NCBI RefSeq assembly: GCF_003967515.1
Contig: NZ_BIFQ01000001.1
Coordinates: 2,790,001 to 2,854,000 of the forward strand
Direction of reading: 5' to 3'
DNA length: 64,000 nucleotides
DNA from: Dictyobacter aurantiacus
GTDB taxonomy: Bacteria; Chloroflexota; Ktedonobacteria; Ktedonobacterales; Ktedonobacteraceae
The notes below the pieces were generated by a model. It was not told where the DNA came from. It ran no database searches and worked only from the letters and a program-made list of their open reading frames with translations. Positions 17,690 to 27,614 of this stretch are shown here, one piece after another. A program made the translations under genes and the position numbers. The first letter of the stretch is position 1; every line of letters starts with the position of its first letter.

Positions 17690-18748
17690 ATTACTAATAG
17701 ATGAGGTAATGGCGTCGAACCAATCGTCTCCATAGCACAGTTGTCCATAGAGTAGCAGGTTTGGCTCACCGGTGGCCGAGATATTGCCGTGGTGTTGCAG
17801 TATGAATTGAGCCAGGCTGGTGGGCTCGCCGGGGCAGGTGTGGAGGGTCTTTATCTCGCCGTCCTCGGGCTTGCGTCGCCTGACTTCTTCCAGGGAGATG
17901 CGTAGGCGGGTGAGAAAGCAGAGTTCGGGATGGGGCGTAAACACATCGTAGACGAGCCCCAGGCAGAACTGTTCGCTGATATCGTCCGTCCCGATGCCTG
18001 TCTCCTCGCGGATCTCACGCCGCATGGCGGCGAATGGATCGGGTTGTTGTGTTGTCGCGTTGATATCGACGTCGCGCTCGAAGAAGCCACCGATGACATG
18101 ATAGCGGCCAACGTAGAGGTCTACCCCCTGGCGTTTATCTAGCAGAATGTGACCGTCGGCGGTCTCGACGACCGAGCAGACGGATAAGGGATTGCCCAGC
18201 TCGGCTCGCGTGCGCCCGCTGGCGAATTCCTGGCTGCGTGTGACCACGTATTCTTTATAGCTGGTCTGGCCCAGCGTCAGATGCAGAGCCTGCCCCATTG
18301 GCGGCAAGTTAAGCAAAGGGCTGTCTCCCTGCTTCCTCCAGGCGGGAGGTGCAGGAGGACGGCCAGCCCTCCTACCGGGGTGCGGGGCAAGCATGCTGGG
18401 GGCATGATAGTCCCCGCCCTCTCCCCTCTCCCCTCGCGCCGCCGCAGAAAAAGAGAGAAAAAAGTTTTGTGGGGACACCTCACGCCCCGGCAGGGAGAAC
18501 CCTGCACCCCTTGACTTGACGCTGGTGAGCGTCTGTTCGCTATCTTGTTGAACCGAGATAAGGCGATAGAGGGGAGAATCGAAGAGCAGACTGTTTTGTT
18601 GGCGCGCCCCGCGCAGCTTTTCCTGCCAGAAGCGCTCCATCCATTCCTGCAGCTCGGGTGTGAACCGCAGGAATTGGTCAGGTTGGTACGAGATATGTAG
18701 ATCCTGGGGCCGATAGCGGCCCCGAGCCAGAATCTCAAATTCGAGCAT
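17672..18748 (-). CDS. NUDIX hydrolase carrying an in-frame repeat insertion
   Basis: NUDIX-fold protein of 358 residues. The NUDIX box spans about residues 225-255: GGFFERD..., an insertion, then REIREETGIG, which provides the metal-binding REx2EE. Family members cleave nucleoside diphosphates linked to another group; no specific substrate is evident. Residues ~80-137 are read from dispersed repeat R3 (Gly/Arg/Pro-rich, e.g. APHPGRRAGRPPAPPAW) and split an uncharacterised N-terminal domain. The frame stays open on both sides. ATG 18748 has GAGGAT upstream and lies 11 bp after guaA. The insertion may be tolerated as a surface loop, or the protein may be impaired. Confidence 0.72.
   Translation of the reverse strand: MLEFEILARGRYRPQDLHISYQPDQFLRFTPELQEWMERFWQEKLRGARQQNSLLFDSPLYRLISVQQDSEQTLTSVKSRGAGFSLPGREVSPQNFFLSFSAAARGERGEGGDYHAPSMLAPHPGRRAGRPPAPPAWRKQGDSPLLNLPPMGQALHLTLGQTSYKEYVVTRSQEFASGRTRAELGNPLSVCSVVETADGHILLDKRQGVDLYVGRYHVIGGFFERDVDINATTQQPDPFAAMRREIREETGIGTDDISEQFCLGLVYDVFTPHPELCFLTRLRISLEEVRRRKPEDGEIKTLHTCPGEPTSLAQFILQHHGNISATGEPNLLLYGQLCYGDDWFDAITSSISNLPSRK
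18338..18510. repeat. dispersed repeat R3, copy b, inside the NUDIX gene
   Basis: Two R3 arms in opposite orientation: 18338-18417 matches the plus form (CCTACCGGGGTGCGGG, GCATGCTGGGGGCATG, TCCCC) and 18470-18510 matches the minus form (GGGGACACC, CCCCGGCAGGGAGAACCCTG), with an A-rich middle. The whole block reads through without a stop in the NUDIX frame. Confidence 0.75.
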
Positions 18749-18759
18749 GTGATCCTCAG

Positions 18760-20406
18760 CTATTCCCACTCAATGGTTGCCGGAGGCTTGGACGTGATGT
18801 CGTAGACCACGCGATTGATCTCGGCCACCTCGTTGACCAGACGATTGGAGATGCGACCGAGCAGTTCCGGCGAGAGCCTGGCCCAGTCGGCAGTCATAAA
18901 GTCACCGGTAGTCACGGCGCGTACGGCGACCAGGTTGGCGTAGGTGCGATAATCGCCCATCACGCCCACGCTTTGAATGGGAGTAAGCACGGCGAAGGCC
19001 TGCCCCAGTTGACGATAGATGCCAGCCTTCTGAATTTCCTCAATCACGATCTTATCGGCGGCGCGCAGCACATTGAGGCGCTGCTCATCCACGGCCCCGA
19101 TGATGCGAATGGCCAGGCCGGGTCCCGGGAATGGATGGCGCCAGACCCAATCTTCGGGCAGGCCGAGCGCGGCCCCGATCTCGCGTACCTCATCCTTAAA
19201 CAGCATGCGCAGCGGCTCGACCAGCTTCAGCTTCATCTCTTTTGGCAGCCCGCCCACGTTATGGTGCGACTTGATACTCTTGGCGGTACTGGCCGTATCG
19301 TGGCTTGTGCTCTCGATCACATCGGGATAGAGTGTTCCCTGCGCCAGGAAGGCGATATTGCCCTGTTTTTCTGCCAGGCGTACCGCCTCATCTTCAAAGA
19401 CGCGGATGAACTCGCTGCCGATAATCTTACGCTTCTGCTCTGGATCAACGACGTTGGCCAGGCGATCCAGGAAACGCTGGCGCGCATCCACCACTACTAG
19501 TGGAATGTGCATATGGTTGCCAAAGGTATCCACCACCTGCTCGCGTTCACCGGCGCGCAGCAGCCCGGTATCCACGAAGATACAGGTCAATTGATCGCCG
19601 ATGGCTTTATGAATGAGCAGCGCGGCCACCGCCGAATCGACGCCGCCTGAGAGGCCACAGATGACACGCTCATCACCTACCTGCTGGCGAATCAGTTCAA
19701 CGGCCTCATCGATCACATGGCCGGGGGTCCAGTTTGCTTCGCAGCCACAGACGCGGAAAAGGAAATTGCGGATGATATCTTTTCCCTGCGGCGTATGGGT
19801 GACCTCGGGATGAAACTGCAGGCCGATGTAGCCCTGCGGACTGCCGATGGCGGCCACCGGATTGCTCTCGGTGCAGGCCAGGACGCGAAAGCCTTCGGGC
19901 AACTTATCCACGCTATCACCATGACTCATCCAGACCGGCAGGCGCAGCGATTGGCTCTCGGGCGTGTCTAAATCATCGGTCTGCTGCGGTGAGGCTTTAA
20001 TGCCCTCAAAAATACGGAAGCTCTCGCGATCAGCGGCGGCCTCGGTCAATACCTCGATGGTCGCGGGCCCGTATTCTCGCAGTCCATTTGAGGGCGCCAC
20101 ATGTCCGCCCAGGCTCTGGGCCAATAACTGCATACCATAGCAAATGCCCAGCACCGGTAGCCCGCTTTTGAGAATGGCGGGATCGCATGAAGGGGCATCC
20201 ACATCATACACGCTGGACGGCCCACCAGAGAAGATAAAGCCTTTAATATCGAGGTGCTCATTCTTCTGTAGCTGTTCCAGGGTGGTATCTGCAGGAACAA
20301 GTTCACTATAGACATGGCATTCGCGAATACGACGCGTAATCAAGCGGCTATACTGGGAGCCGTAATCGAGAACAATGATGGCCTCACGGCGCTCTGGTGC
20401 GTGCAT
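18760..20406 (-). CDS. guaA: GMP synthase (glutamine-hydrolysing)
   Basis: Converts XMP to GMP. The 548-residue protein has a class I glutaminase ([15 protein letters not shown], nucleophile Cys in [15 protein letters not shown]), the ATP-pyrophosphatase P-loop ([11 protein letters not shown]) and the C-terminal dimerisation domain ending ATIEWE. ATG 20406 is chosen because it gives the normal N-terminus and has AGGAAAG upstream; the frame extends 40 codons further without family similarity. It heads the purine block, so GMP formation and the AIR/SAICAR route may be co-regulated. No guanine riboswitch is visible in the leader. Confidence 0.97.
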   Translation of the reverse strand: MHAPERREAIIVLDYGSQYSRLITRRIRECHVYSELVPADTTLEQLQKNEHLDIKGFIFSGGPSSVYDVDAPSCDPAILKSGLPVLGICYGMQLLAQSLGGHVAPSNGLREYGPATIEVLTEAAADRESFRIFEGIKASPQQTDDLDTPESQSLRLPVWMSHGDSVDKLPEGFRVLACTESNPVAAIGSPQGYIGLQFHPEVTHTPQGKDIIRNFLFRVCGCEANWTPGHVIDEAVELIRQQVGDERVICGLSGGVDSAVAALLIHKAIGDQLTCIFVDTGLLRAGEREQVVDTFGNHMHIPLVVVDARQRFLDRLANVVDPEQKRKIIGSEFIRVFEDEAVRLAEKQGNIAFLAQGTLYPDVIESTSHDTASTAKSIKSHHNVGGLPKEMKLKLVEPLRMLFKDEVREIGAALGLPEDWVWRHPFPGPGLAIRIIGAVDEQRLNVLRAADKIVIEEIQKAGIYRQLGQAFAVLTPIQSVGVMGDYRTYANLVAVRAVTTGDFMTADWARLSPELLGRISNRLVNEVAEINRVVYDITSKPPATIEWE

Positions 20407-20456
20407 GGGTTTCTTTCCTACCTCTGGTTTGTTTGAGTGTGGTGTGTTGATTTTAG

Positions 20457-20465
20457 AGTATATCA
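20457..20465 (-). promoter_or_regulatory. extended -10 promoter for guaA
   Basis: Minus strand TGATATACT (TGnTATACT form) ~50 bp before the guaA start. The -35 is weak, as is common for extended -10 promoters. Confidence 0.45.
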
Positions 20466-20547
20466 CAGAAGTCCCCAGATGGTGGGTTTTATCCTTTGGC
20501 CTATCGATGAGGGGACGCAAACCCATACATGCCAGGCTCGCCCTGGC

Positions 20548-20907
20548 TTATACCGCATACTTTGTGCTTTTGCCCAGAGGTAGAACATGGCGTGCCGCCT
20601 CCATACATGTCACCCCTTTATCGCTCACCAGGGCGCTATGCCGCACTCCAGCTGGCAGCACCATACAGTCGCCCGGCTCCAGATCAACATATACCGCGTT
20701 GCCAGCCGCATCCAGTTGATCAGGCAAAATGAAGCGGATCGAGCCTCGTATGCAATACAGTACCTTCTCATAGCTATGGGTATGCGGAGAATAAACATCA
20801 CCCGGTCCATTGGACCAGGAATATGGTCTTAAACCCTGCTGCTGCATCTTTGCACGTATCTCCTGCCCTTGTGGAGAGCTTTGACCATGCCAGCGAATAA
20901 TCTGCAT
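20548..20907 (-). CDS. small cupin-domain protein
   Basis: A 119-residue single-domain cupin. Cupin motif 1 is PHTHSYEKVLYCIRGSIRF (two His and a Glu for metal) and motif 2 is LEPGDCMVLPAGVRHSAL. Such proteins bind a metal and a small ligand and range from isomerases to dioxygenases; the role here is unknown. ATG 20907 has GAGGAG upstream; the frame's earlier start lacks one. The gene is monocistronic, followed after a small gap by guaA's promoter region. Confidence 0.8.
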   Translation of the reverse strand: MQIIRWHGQSSPQGQEIRAKMQQQGLRPYSWSNGPGDVYSPHTHSYEKVLYCIRGSIRFILPDQLDAAGNAVYVDLEPGDCMVLPAGVRHSALVSDKGVTCMEAARHVLPLGKSTKYAV

Positions 20908-21186
20908 TCCTGTCTCCTCATTACGCAATATTACAGGTTACCTTATTCATATCTTAATGAAATTTACAAATGAAATTTACAAGCCAACACCCTCTTTATA
21001 TCTTCCAGACCATGAGTGTTCCCCCATCTCATCTCCTCCACCCTATCGCAAAGGGGGCAAGCCCTTGAAAGGAGGTGACGACCCCTTATTTATCCTATCG
21101 TCGTGCGACGGCCACAAGAATCCGTCCGCGAGAGCCAATGCATTCAACATAACATACTGGCGCCCCTTTGAGAGGGGAGATGGTAT

Positions 21187-21258
21187 CTCGTTGGTGGAGC
21201 GTGCGCGCCCGGGCGCGGGGCCGCTTCGCGGCAAGCTGGGGCAAACCCAGCACCTACG
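21187..21258 (+). repeat. dispersed repeat R1, copy b
   Basis: Plus-strand partner of 6567-6639: begins CTCGTTGGTGGAGCG, has the central GCCGCTTCGCGGC hairpin, and ends CACCTACG. It lies in the cupin/zinc-ribbon spacer. Confidence 0.7.
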
Positions 21259-21355
21259 ACGCTTTTCATTTGCTATATTGCTACATTGAATGTATTGCCC
21301 GCGAGGGCCGAACCTACGGGACGCTCCATCCGAAAAGCGGCCGCGAGAACCTACG

Positions 21356-21450
21356 GAGCGGGGATACAAGGGGTGTCAACCCCTTGACTGGGGGCCCGGG
21401 GGCTGTGCCCCTGCCTCTTCCTTCCCCCTGGTGCCGCCGCAGGCGGCACC
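21356..21450 (+). repeat. dispersed repeat R2, copy a
   Basis: A ~95-bp element (GAGCGGGGATACAAGGGG, CCCCTTGACTGGGG, GGGGGCTGTGCCCC, TTCCCCCT, then a GC hairpin) that aligns in order with the reverse complement of 50861-50954. It contains several short inverted repeats of its own. Confidence 0.75.
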
Positions 21451-21607
21451 GTACCCACCAAAAATCTCCTCTAAAAAGGTAAAAGCAACGAACCAGCTCT
21501 ACAAAAAAGATAGAAATTTGACTTTAGTATACCGACCTTCTATGAAGAACATGTGAAAGGATCGCAAAAAACATGTTAACAAATTGCACTTGTGTACACC
21601 TTAACTA

Positions 21608-21636
21608 TTGCTGTGAATGCCGGAAAACTGTACAAT
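21608..21636 (+). promoter_or_regulatory. promoter for the zinc-ribbon protein gene
   Basis: TTGCTG (21608-21613), a 17-bp spacer and TACAAT (21631-21636), 55 bp before the start codon. Confidence 0.6.
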
Positions 21637-21691
21637 GATAGGACTATTCTTTTGCACATCGTTGGCTTTGATAAGGAGGAGCCCTTTACCC

Positions 21692-22405
21692 ATGAGCACA
21701 TCACAGGTGACAGCGGTACTGTATCAGCTACAAACGATTGATCTGGAACTGGATCGCGTCATAGCTGAGAAACAATCTATCTCCACCTCCTTGCAAGGTA
21801 GTGGCACACTACGAAAGTTACGCGCGGAGTATGACACTGCACAGCAACAATTGCTCGCTGGTCAGCAGGCCCAGAAGGATGCTGAATGGTCACTGGAAGA
21901 TACCGGCCAGCGTCTCGAAAATCAGGAGCGCCGTCTCTATAGTGGCTCGATCCAGAATGGAAAAGAGCTACAGATGCTTCAACAAGAAGTACAGCATCTG
22001 CGCGCCCAGCAGAGCCGTCAGGAAGAACGTTTGTTGGAGGTCATGGATACGGCCGAGTCACTCAAGGAGGCCGCTCAGCGCAAAGCGTTAGCATTACAGG
22101 AGGCGGAAGAGCATTGGAAGCAGGAAAACTCCACGCTCCAGGCTCGTCGTGAACAGGCCGAGGCGCGTTTACAGAAGCTTCAGGAGCAGCGCCAATCCCT
22201 TGCTTCCAGGATCCACGAAGCCATGTTCAAGCGTTATGAAACCATGCGGCGCACAAAGCAGGGACGAGCCGTCTCTAAAATTGATGAAAACTCCTGCCAG
22301 TGGTGTCGTGTCATTCTCACGCCCAGCGAAATGCAACAGGTGCGCATCAGCCCTGAACTGCAGACATGCACCAACTGTGGCCGTATTCTCTACTACGAGC
22401 GCTAA
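21692..22405 (+). CDS. coiled-coil zinc-ribbon protein (zf-RING_7/CT398-like)
   Basis: A 237-residue protein that is almost all long coiled coil (residues ~5-185, rich in Q, E, R, L), ending in a C4 zinc ribbon: CQWC and, ~25 residues on, CTNCGRILYYER. This layout matches the CT398/zf-RING_7 family (nucleic-acid-associated or flagellar-linked in some bacteria; function otherwise unclear). The ATG at 21692 follows AAGGAGGAG and begins the coiled coil; the frame extends further upstream through the promoter. It stands alone, transcribed toward ftsH. Confidence 0.85.
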   Translation: MSTSQVTAVLYQLQTIDLELDRVIAEKQSISTSLQGSGTLRKLRAEYDTAQQQLLAGQQAQKDAEWSLEDTGQRLENQERRLYSGSIQNGKELQMLQQEVQHLRAQQSRQEERLLEVMDTAESLKEAAQRKALALQEAEEHWKQENSTLQARREQAEARLQKLQEQRQSLASRIHEAMFKRYETMRRTKQGRAVSKIDENSCQWCRVILTPSEMQQVRISPELQTCTNCGRILYYER

Positions 22406-23018
22406 GACGCTTATCCGGTATGCCCTTATCGTATTAACAGGTACAGCTTTCTATTCTGACGCGTTTCTTCTCGCATCAAGAACACGGGGCGCACAGGCGC
22501 GCATCGTGTTCTACCTGAGGAGGGAACACTGTCCTCTATCCCCCTATGGTCCCCCCTCTCCTCTTCTTCTCTCCTGGCAACCTTTCCAATTCCCTGTTCT
22601 CCGGGTTGGGGCTGTGTGCAGAACATTTTTGCGCTGACTGGTGTTTGGGGGCGTACTATACATGGGGATGGGTAATTGTATAATATCTAGTAAGGATAGG
22701 TAGTGTGGAGAAATGGTTATAAAGGTTTGCTGTTACCATCGTATACGAAATGCGATTGTGCGGCGTCACATTACAAAGGCTACGGTCCTTTTTTTTGATC
22801 GCTTGATTGATAAAGTAGAATATGTTGGCCATGCCCAGCAGTGTAACCCGCCACTATTTTGAAACGTATCTATTGCGTATCTTTCAAAATTTCGTTCTCC
22901 TATTGCATGTGACGGACATGCTATGCAGCCTCGTTTACAGGCGCTAGTAACCGACAAACCAGGGCCAATAGTAGTAGACGAAAGATCGTTATGCGTGTAA
23001 TATGGAGAAAATTATAAC
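22406..23018 (+). other. ftsH upstream spacer
   Basis: This 613-bp region has no credible gene. It holds a hairpin of AGAACACG/CGTGTTCT arms near 22481-22516 (possible terminator of the gene before) and a TATAAT at 22679-22684 lacking a good -35, ~340 bp before ftsH. I see no known RNA family. Confidence 0.4.
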
Positions 23019-25061
23019 GTGTTCAATACCCGAAATCTATTAAGGGCATCCTCTCAGGATGCTTTGACAGATGCAGAAAGCAGGTCTGAACCGATGGATG
23101 CTCAGGCTACATATATGTACCAGAATCCCAACGACCAGGGCCCCCGCACTCCCAGGCGGCCCGATACTGGCGGTAATGGGAGTAGTAACAATAATTCAGG
23201 TGGAAACGGCTCTTCAATTCTCTTCCGCGTTATCGTGATTGCGGTCGTGGTGATCATTGGTTTCTACCTGTTCAGGATGTTTACCTCTGATAACGGTATG
23301 GTATCGTCCGATACGATTGAGGTTCCGTACAGCACATTTTATCAGCAGATTAAGAGTGGCAATGTCGAATCGGTCACATTCCAGGGCCAGGATGCGACGG
23401 GCCAGTTCAAGAATGCTATTACGGTCAATCAAAAAACAAGCAATAAATTCCATTTTATGACGTTGCCCGATGGCGATCCGACGTTGATCAAGTTGTTGCA
23501 GCAATACCATGTGACGTATCAGGCCAAACCTGTACCCGACAATAATCTGCTGTATATCTTGCTTAATCTCGCGCCATGGATACTGGTCATTGGCGTCTTC
23601 TTTTTGATCATGCGCCGCGCCACCCAGAGCCAGCAGAATATCTTCAGCTTTGGGAAGAGCCGGGCGAAGTTGATCCTGGAAGATCGTCCTTCCACCACCT
23701 TTGGGGACGTGGCGGGCGTTGATGAGGCGAAGAACGATCTGGTGGAAGTGGTTGAATACCTGAAGACGCCCCAGAAGTTCCAGCGCCTGGGTGGTTTGAT
23801 CCCACGCGGCGTGTTGCTGGTGGGCCCTCCCGGAACCGGTAAAACCTTGCTGGCACGTGCCGTGGCCGGCGAGGCTGGCGTCCCCTTCTTCTCGATGAGC
23901 GGCTCAGAGTTCGTTGAGGTGCTGGTCGGCGTTGGTGCCAGTCGTGTGCGTGACCTGTTTGAACAGGCCAAGAAGGCTTCCCCCAGCATCATCTTTATCG
24001 ATGAGATCGATGCCGTCGGTCGCCAGCGTGGCTCCAGCATCAATAGCAATGACGAGCGCGAGCAGACCCTGAACCAGCTGCTGGTGGAGATGGATGGCTT
24101 TGATGCGCGCCAGGCCGTAGTTGTGCTGGCCGCCACCAACCGTCCGGATGGACTGGATAAAGCGCTGTTGCGCCCGGGTCGTTTTGACCGCCGCGTAACG
24201 GTAGATCGCCCCGACTGGAATGGTCGCCTATCGATCTTGAAGATTCATACGCGTACGGTTCCGCTGGCCAAGGATGTTGATCTGCTGGCGATTGCGCGTT
24301 CTACCCCTGGTATGGTGGGTGCTGACCTGGCCAATCTGGTCAACGAAGCCGCCCTGCTGGCGGCCCGCCGCAATCTGGATTATGTGACCCAGAACTGTTT
24401 CCTGGAGTCGCTGGATAAGATCCAGATCGGTGCCGAGCGTCCGTTGATTCTGAGCGATGAAGACCTGAATGTAATCGCCTATCACGAAGGTGGTCACGCC
24501 CTTACCGGTTTGTTGACCGAATATGTCGATCCTGTGACCAAAGTGACGATCGTGCCGCGTGGCCAGGCGCTGGGTGTGACCCAGTATACGCCACTGGATG
24601 ATCGCTACAATTACGCTCAAGATTACCTGGAGGCCCAGCTGGTGACAGCCCTGGGTGGGCGCGCGGCTGAACAGGTGGCGATTGGACATATCACGACGGG
24701 AGCCGAAAATGACCTGCAGCGCGTTACCGCGATCGCTCGTCAGATGGTTACCAAGTGGGGCATGAGCGATCGTCTGGGCACCATCTCCTTCAGCGAGCGT
24801 GAAGATCCCTTCGCGGGGACCGCTCTGGCTAGCAATTCTCGCGAATATAGCGAGAAGACGGCGACCTTGATCGATGAAGAGGTCAATCGTATCGTTAAAC
24901 GAGCCTATGAGCGCGCCGTTAACCTTTTGACGGAGCATCGCGTTACGCTGGATCGTATCGCGCAAGCGTTGCGCACCAACGAGGTCATTGATGCCAAACA
25001 GTTGCGTGAGATTATGATTGAGACCGGAGCTATCGAGGCCGCGCCAGCATCTTATCGCTAG
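23019..25061 (+). CDS. ftsH: ATP-dependent zinc metalloprotease FtsH
   Basis: Membrane AAA+ protease that extracts and degrades membrane and soluble proteins. The 680-residue protein has a hydrophilic, Asn/Gly-rich N-terminus, a first TM at ~67-87, a ~100-residue periplasmic-side domain, a second TM at ~182-200, an AAA+ module with Walker A GPPGTGKT (~269) and Walker [12 protein letters not shown], and the M41 active site HEGGH at ~489-493 (the usual form is HEAGH). The GTG at 23019 has GGAGAAA upstream; an ATG 26 codons in is the alternative start. It ends at a shared terminator with the convergent CheA-like gene. Confidence 0.95.
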   Translation: MFNTRNLLRASSQDALTDAESRSEPMDAQATYMYQNPNDQGPRTPRRPDTGGNGSSNNNSGGNGSSILFRVIVIAVVVIIGFYLFRMFTSDNGMVSSDTIEVPYSTFYQQIKSGNVESVTFQGQDATGQFKNAITVNQKTSNKFHFMTLPDGDPTLIKLLQQYHVTYQAKPVPDNNLLYILLNLAPWILVIGVFFLIMRRATQSQQNIFSFGKSRAKLILEDRPSTTFGDVAGVDEAKNDLVEVVEYLKTPQKFQRLGGLIPRGVLLVGPPGTGKTLLARAVAGEAGVPFFSMSGSEFVEVLVGVGASRVRDLFEQAKKASPSIIFIDEIDAVGRQRGSSINSNDEREQTLNQLLVEMDGFDARQAVVVLAATNRPDGLDKALLRPGRFDRRVTVDRPDWNGRLSILKIHTRTVPLAKDVDLLAIARSTPGMVGADLANLVNEAALLAARRNLDYVTQNCFLESLDKIQIGAERPLILSDEDLNVIAYHEGGHALTGLLTEYVDPVTKVTIVPRGQALGVTQYTPLDDRYNYAQDYLEAQLVTALGGRAAEQVAIGHITTGAENDLQRVTAIARQMVTKWGMSDRLGTISFSEREDPFAGTALASNSREYSEKTATLIDEEVNRIVKRAYERAVNLLTEHRVTLDRIAQALRTNEVIDAKQLREIMIETGAIEAAPASYR

Positions 25062-25083
25062 TAAACCTGTGCATCAAGTCTAA

Positions 25084-25129
25084 CAAACAGATGAGCCCAT
25101 TCTTTCTCAGAGATGGGCTCATCTGTTTG
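25084..25129. terminator. bidirectional terminator
   Basis: 17-bp stem (25084-25100 with 25113-25129) between convergent ftsH and the CheA-like gene; the outer stem is A/T-rich, giving T-runs on both strands. Confidence 0.8.
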
Positions 25130-25133
25130 CTGT

Positions 25134-27614
25134 TTATGACTTTGGTGACCGGGGCCTGGTATGCTTGCCCGTGTTTTCTCCCAGCAAGCTCTTGATCGTA
25201 TTGAGCAAAGTGGTCTGTGGACATGGTTTGACCAGGTAGGCCAGCGCGCCCAACTCCTGCGCCCGCTGGACGTGTTTATCTGACGTGCGTGAGGTTAACA
25301 TAATGGTTTTTACATGGGCCAATTCAGGGTATTCGCGAATGATGTTCAGCACATCATAACCATTGAGGTTGGGCATCTCGATATCGAGCAAGACGATATC
25401 GGGTGTGTTTTCCAGTAACTGCTCGATTGTTTCCATCCCATCCCTGGCCTCAAACACCTCATATTTGCCCTGCTTCAGGGTGTGGAGCACCGCCTGCCGC
25501 AGATAGGCCGAGTCGTCGGCTACCAGGACCTTCGGCGTTTGATTGTTCTTTTTCTGTTGATTACCTCTGCCATTGGTGGGCCCCAATTTTTGTCCGTTGT
25601 GCGGGGCTGCGCGCTGCAGATAGTTCCGGATCAACTCCCCAAGATCAAGCATCAGCAATGTATTGCCCTGACCGGTGATGGCCGCTTCGGCGATGCCGAG
25701 ACGCCGCAAATAGGATGGAAGTGGCTTGATCGTCAGATCTTGCTCGCTTAGAATCTCGTCTACCACGATGCCCACCACTTTGTTGCTTGCCGATTGAATG
25801 ATCAGGATCGGTCGGGCATTGTTATCGGGCGGGGCGGATATCCCGTCCCCACTTAATGCCAGCAAATCTTTTAGCTGGTAGCTCTGGTCCAGTTGTTCTT
25901 GTGTATGTAGGCTGACACGCTGCACCTGCATCATCGGCACGATGAATTGTTGCTCTCCGCAGCGTATGAGCAGGCACCGGATGGTACTGCGCGAACTAGG
26001 TAGCGCGAGATGGAAGCTGACGCCCCCGGAACTATTGCGTTGCAGGTTGATAGTACCGTTTAGTCTTTGTAATGGCGCCCGCAGAATCTCCAGTGTCCCT
26101 CCCAGGACTGGCATGGAGAATCCGATCTCCAGCGTGATATCGTTCCCTCTGGAGTGCGCATGCAGCCAGATATGATACGTTTCCGTCTGCCTTCCCTGAA
26201 TAATAGAGGTATCGGAGATACATGTCTGCAGCATGTGTACCAATGGTGGGGAGAGCATTTCCAGGATTTCCTGGTCGATCTCTAATGCGTCGCCACTGAC
26301 TTCAAACTCCACTTTATATTGTTGCGCCAGGGCACTGGCGGCAATAACAGTGCGTAGCCGTGGAACCAGGGTAGAAAGCGGGGTCAGGCGCATCATCTGG
26401 GTGTCGTCACGCACAACGCTGGCGCGCGCCATATATTCTTGCTGCACGATTTGCAAGGCTGTGCTGGCGGTATTGACGCGCGCGCTGCAGACGGTCACCT
26501 GGTTGATGGCCTCACGTACCTCTTGCAGCAGCAGGTCCTGTTCTGAATAGTGTTCCAGATCCAGCTCATCCCAGCTTTCTTCTGCTGATAGCGGTTGAGC
26601 GGATGGACGGCTACGATAGCGGCGGTAGTGCGGCTTCTCCTGGTAGGTATCGCTGAGGATGCGTGCGATCAACGAGGAGGAAGGCGTCTCGTCCTGTCCC
26701 TGGGTGCTGGGTTTCTGCCGGATCACGTTGGTGAGGGATTGTTCCAGTTGTATAAGCCGATTTTGGGCTATTTGCTGAGCCTGTAGCGCGGCCCTCACAT
26801 CGCGCTGCGCGTTCTCCAACTCGGCATGCATCTCTATGAGTTGACCCGTATGGCGCAGCAGCTTTTCAAAGCGCCGGTTCTCAATGTGTACGAAAAGAGG
26901 ATAGCTCGCAGCTAACTGATCGTTGGCTTCAAATTGCCCATCTGGCTGATCGGTCGGCGCCTGACCTATGATAGTTTGAAAGGCCCCTGCCATCTCCAGG
27001 GGGATTGTCACCCTGTTACTGATCTCCTCGGGCTGAGCCGGAAGCGCCGCCGTATTATTGGTGGGAACCTCTGTAAGGATGATACCCAGGCGCTGATAGG
27101 TTGCCTCGAGCGCGGTAATGAGCTCGGGTTTATCTGGTTCCTGCCCTTCTTCCACCAGATAGCTCTGGCAGCCCTCCAATACAGAAATGGCCTGGGTGAT
27201 CGCTTCCAGGCCAGTGTCAGGTTTGACCTTTTCGTTCAATACCTGTTCCGCAATGATCTCGATATGTTCAGCGGCCGTAGACATAATGAGATAGCCAACG
27301 GCAGCGGCGGTGCCGCGCAGCTTGTGGCCTGCGCGCTGAAAGACCCTGAAGCGGGTGGCTGCGAACTGTGCCTCTTGCGCCAGCTGGCGGGCCGCCTGGC
27401 TCATCCTGGCAATGTCTTCTGTCGCCTCTTCCAGAAAAATGATGAGCATCTCCGCGTCATCCTCAGCCTCACTCTTTTTCTGGCGCTCATCATCGGTCAC
27501 CTTGCTATCCTCACCACCCTCGGTGGGCCAGCTTTCTATGGCGTCGAAGGCTTTCAAGATGGCCAGATCTTCAGTTGTCAGCTCATTTTCTTCAAATGAA
27601 AATTCTTCACTCAT
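25134..27614 (-). CDS. CheA-like hybrid (Hpt - degenerate kinase core - CheW - REC)
   Basis: An 826-residue chemosensory-type protein. An Hpt domain with His97 in AGHKLRGTA; a long linker and dimerisation-like helices (~220-420); a segment matching CheA's ATPase in its flanks (EIDQEILEMLSPPLVHMLQ ... GGVSFHLALPSS); a CheW-like domain (~550-690); and a C-terminal REC with Asp in VLLDIEMPNLNG and Lys in YLVKP. The ATPase N-box reads QTCISDTSI instead of RNAVDHG and no DxGxG is visible, so it probably cannot phosphorylate. It overlaps cheW by 8 bp (ATGAGTGA). Expected role: phosphorelay scaffold served by another kinase (inference). Confidence 0.82.
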   Translation of the reverse strand: MSEEFSFEENELTTEDLAILKAFDAIESWPTEGGEDSKVTDDERQKKSEAEDDAEMLIIFLEEATEDIARMSQAARQLAQEAQFAATRFRVFQRAGHKLRGTAAAVGYLIMSTAAEHIEIIAEQVLNEKVKPDTGLEAITQAISVLEGCQSYLVEEGQEPDKPELITALEATYQRLGIILTEVPTNNTAALPAQPEEISNRVTIPLEMAGAFQTIIGQAPTDQPDGQFEANDQLAASYPLFVHIENRRFEKLLRHTGQLIEMHAELENAQRDVRAALQAQQIAQNRLIQLEQSLTNVIRQKPSTQGQDETPSSSLIARILSDTYQEKPHYRRYRSRPSAQPLSAEESWDELDLEHYSEQDLLLQEVREAINQVTVCSARVNTASTALQIVQQEYMARASVVRDDTQMMRLTPLSTLVPRLRTVIAASALAQQYKVEFEVSGDALEIDQEILEMLSPPLVHMLQTCISDTSIIQGRQTETYHIWLHAHSRGNDITLEIGFSMPVLGGTLEILRAPLQRLNGTINLQRNSSGGVSFHLALPSSRSTIRCLLIRCGEQQFIVPMMQVQRVSLHTQEQLDQSYQLKDLLALSGDGISAPPDNNARPILIIQSASNKVVGIVVDEILSEQDLTIKPLPSYLRRLGIAEAAITGQGNTLLMLDLGELIRNYLQRAAPHNGQKLGPTNGRGNQQKKNNQTPKVLVADDSAYLRQAVLHTLKQGKYEVFEARDGMETIEQLLENTPDIVLLDIEMPNLNGYDVLNIIREYPELAHVKTIMLTSRTSDKHVQRAQELGALAYLVKPCPQTTLLNTIKSLLGENTGKHTRPRSPKS

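Larger units (their letters stand above)
20908..21691. other. repeat-filled spacer
   Basis: This 784-bp divergent spacer has no convincing gene; frames here are short and broken up. It holds R1 copy b (21187-21258), R2 copy a (21356-21450) with a CCGCC-GCA-GGCGG tip, and a good promoter at 21608-21636. Confidence 0.6.

Noticed and set aside
21043..21369. 108-codon minus-strand frame
   Set aside because: Built from repeat R1 and R2 DNA; Pro/Arg-rich, no start signal.
22766..22957. 63-codon minus-strand frame
   Set aside because: No RBS, no family and A/T-rich promoter-like DNA.
22406..23018. Possible small RNA or tRNA-like gene
   Set aside because: No cloverleaf and no known RNA core; only a short hairpin.
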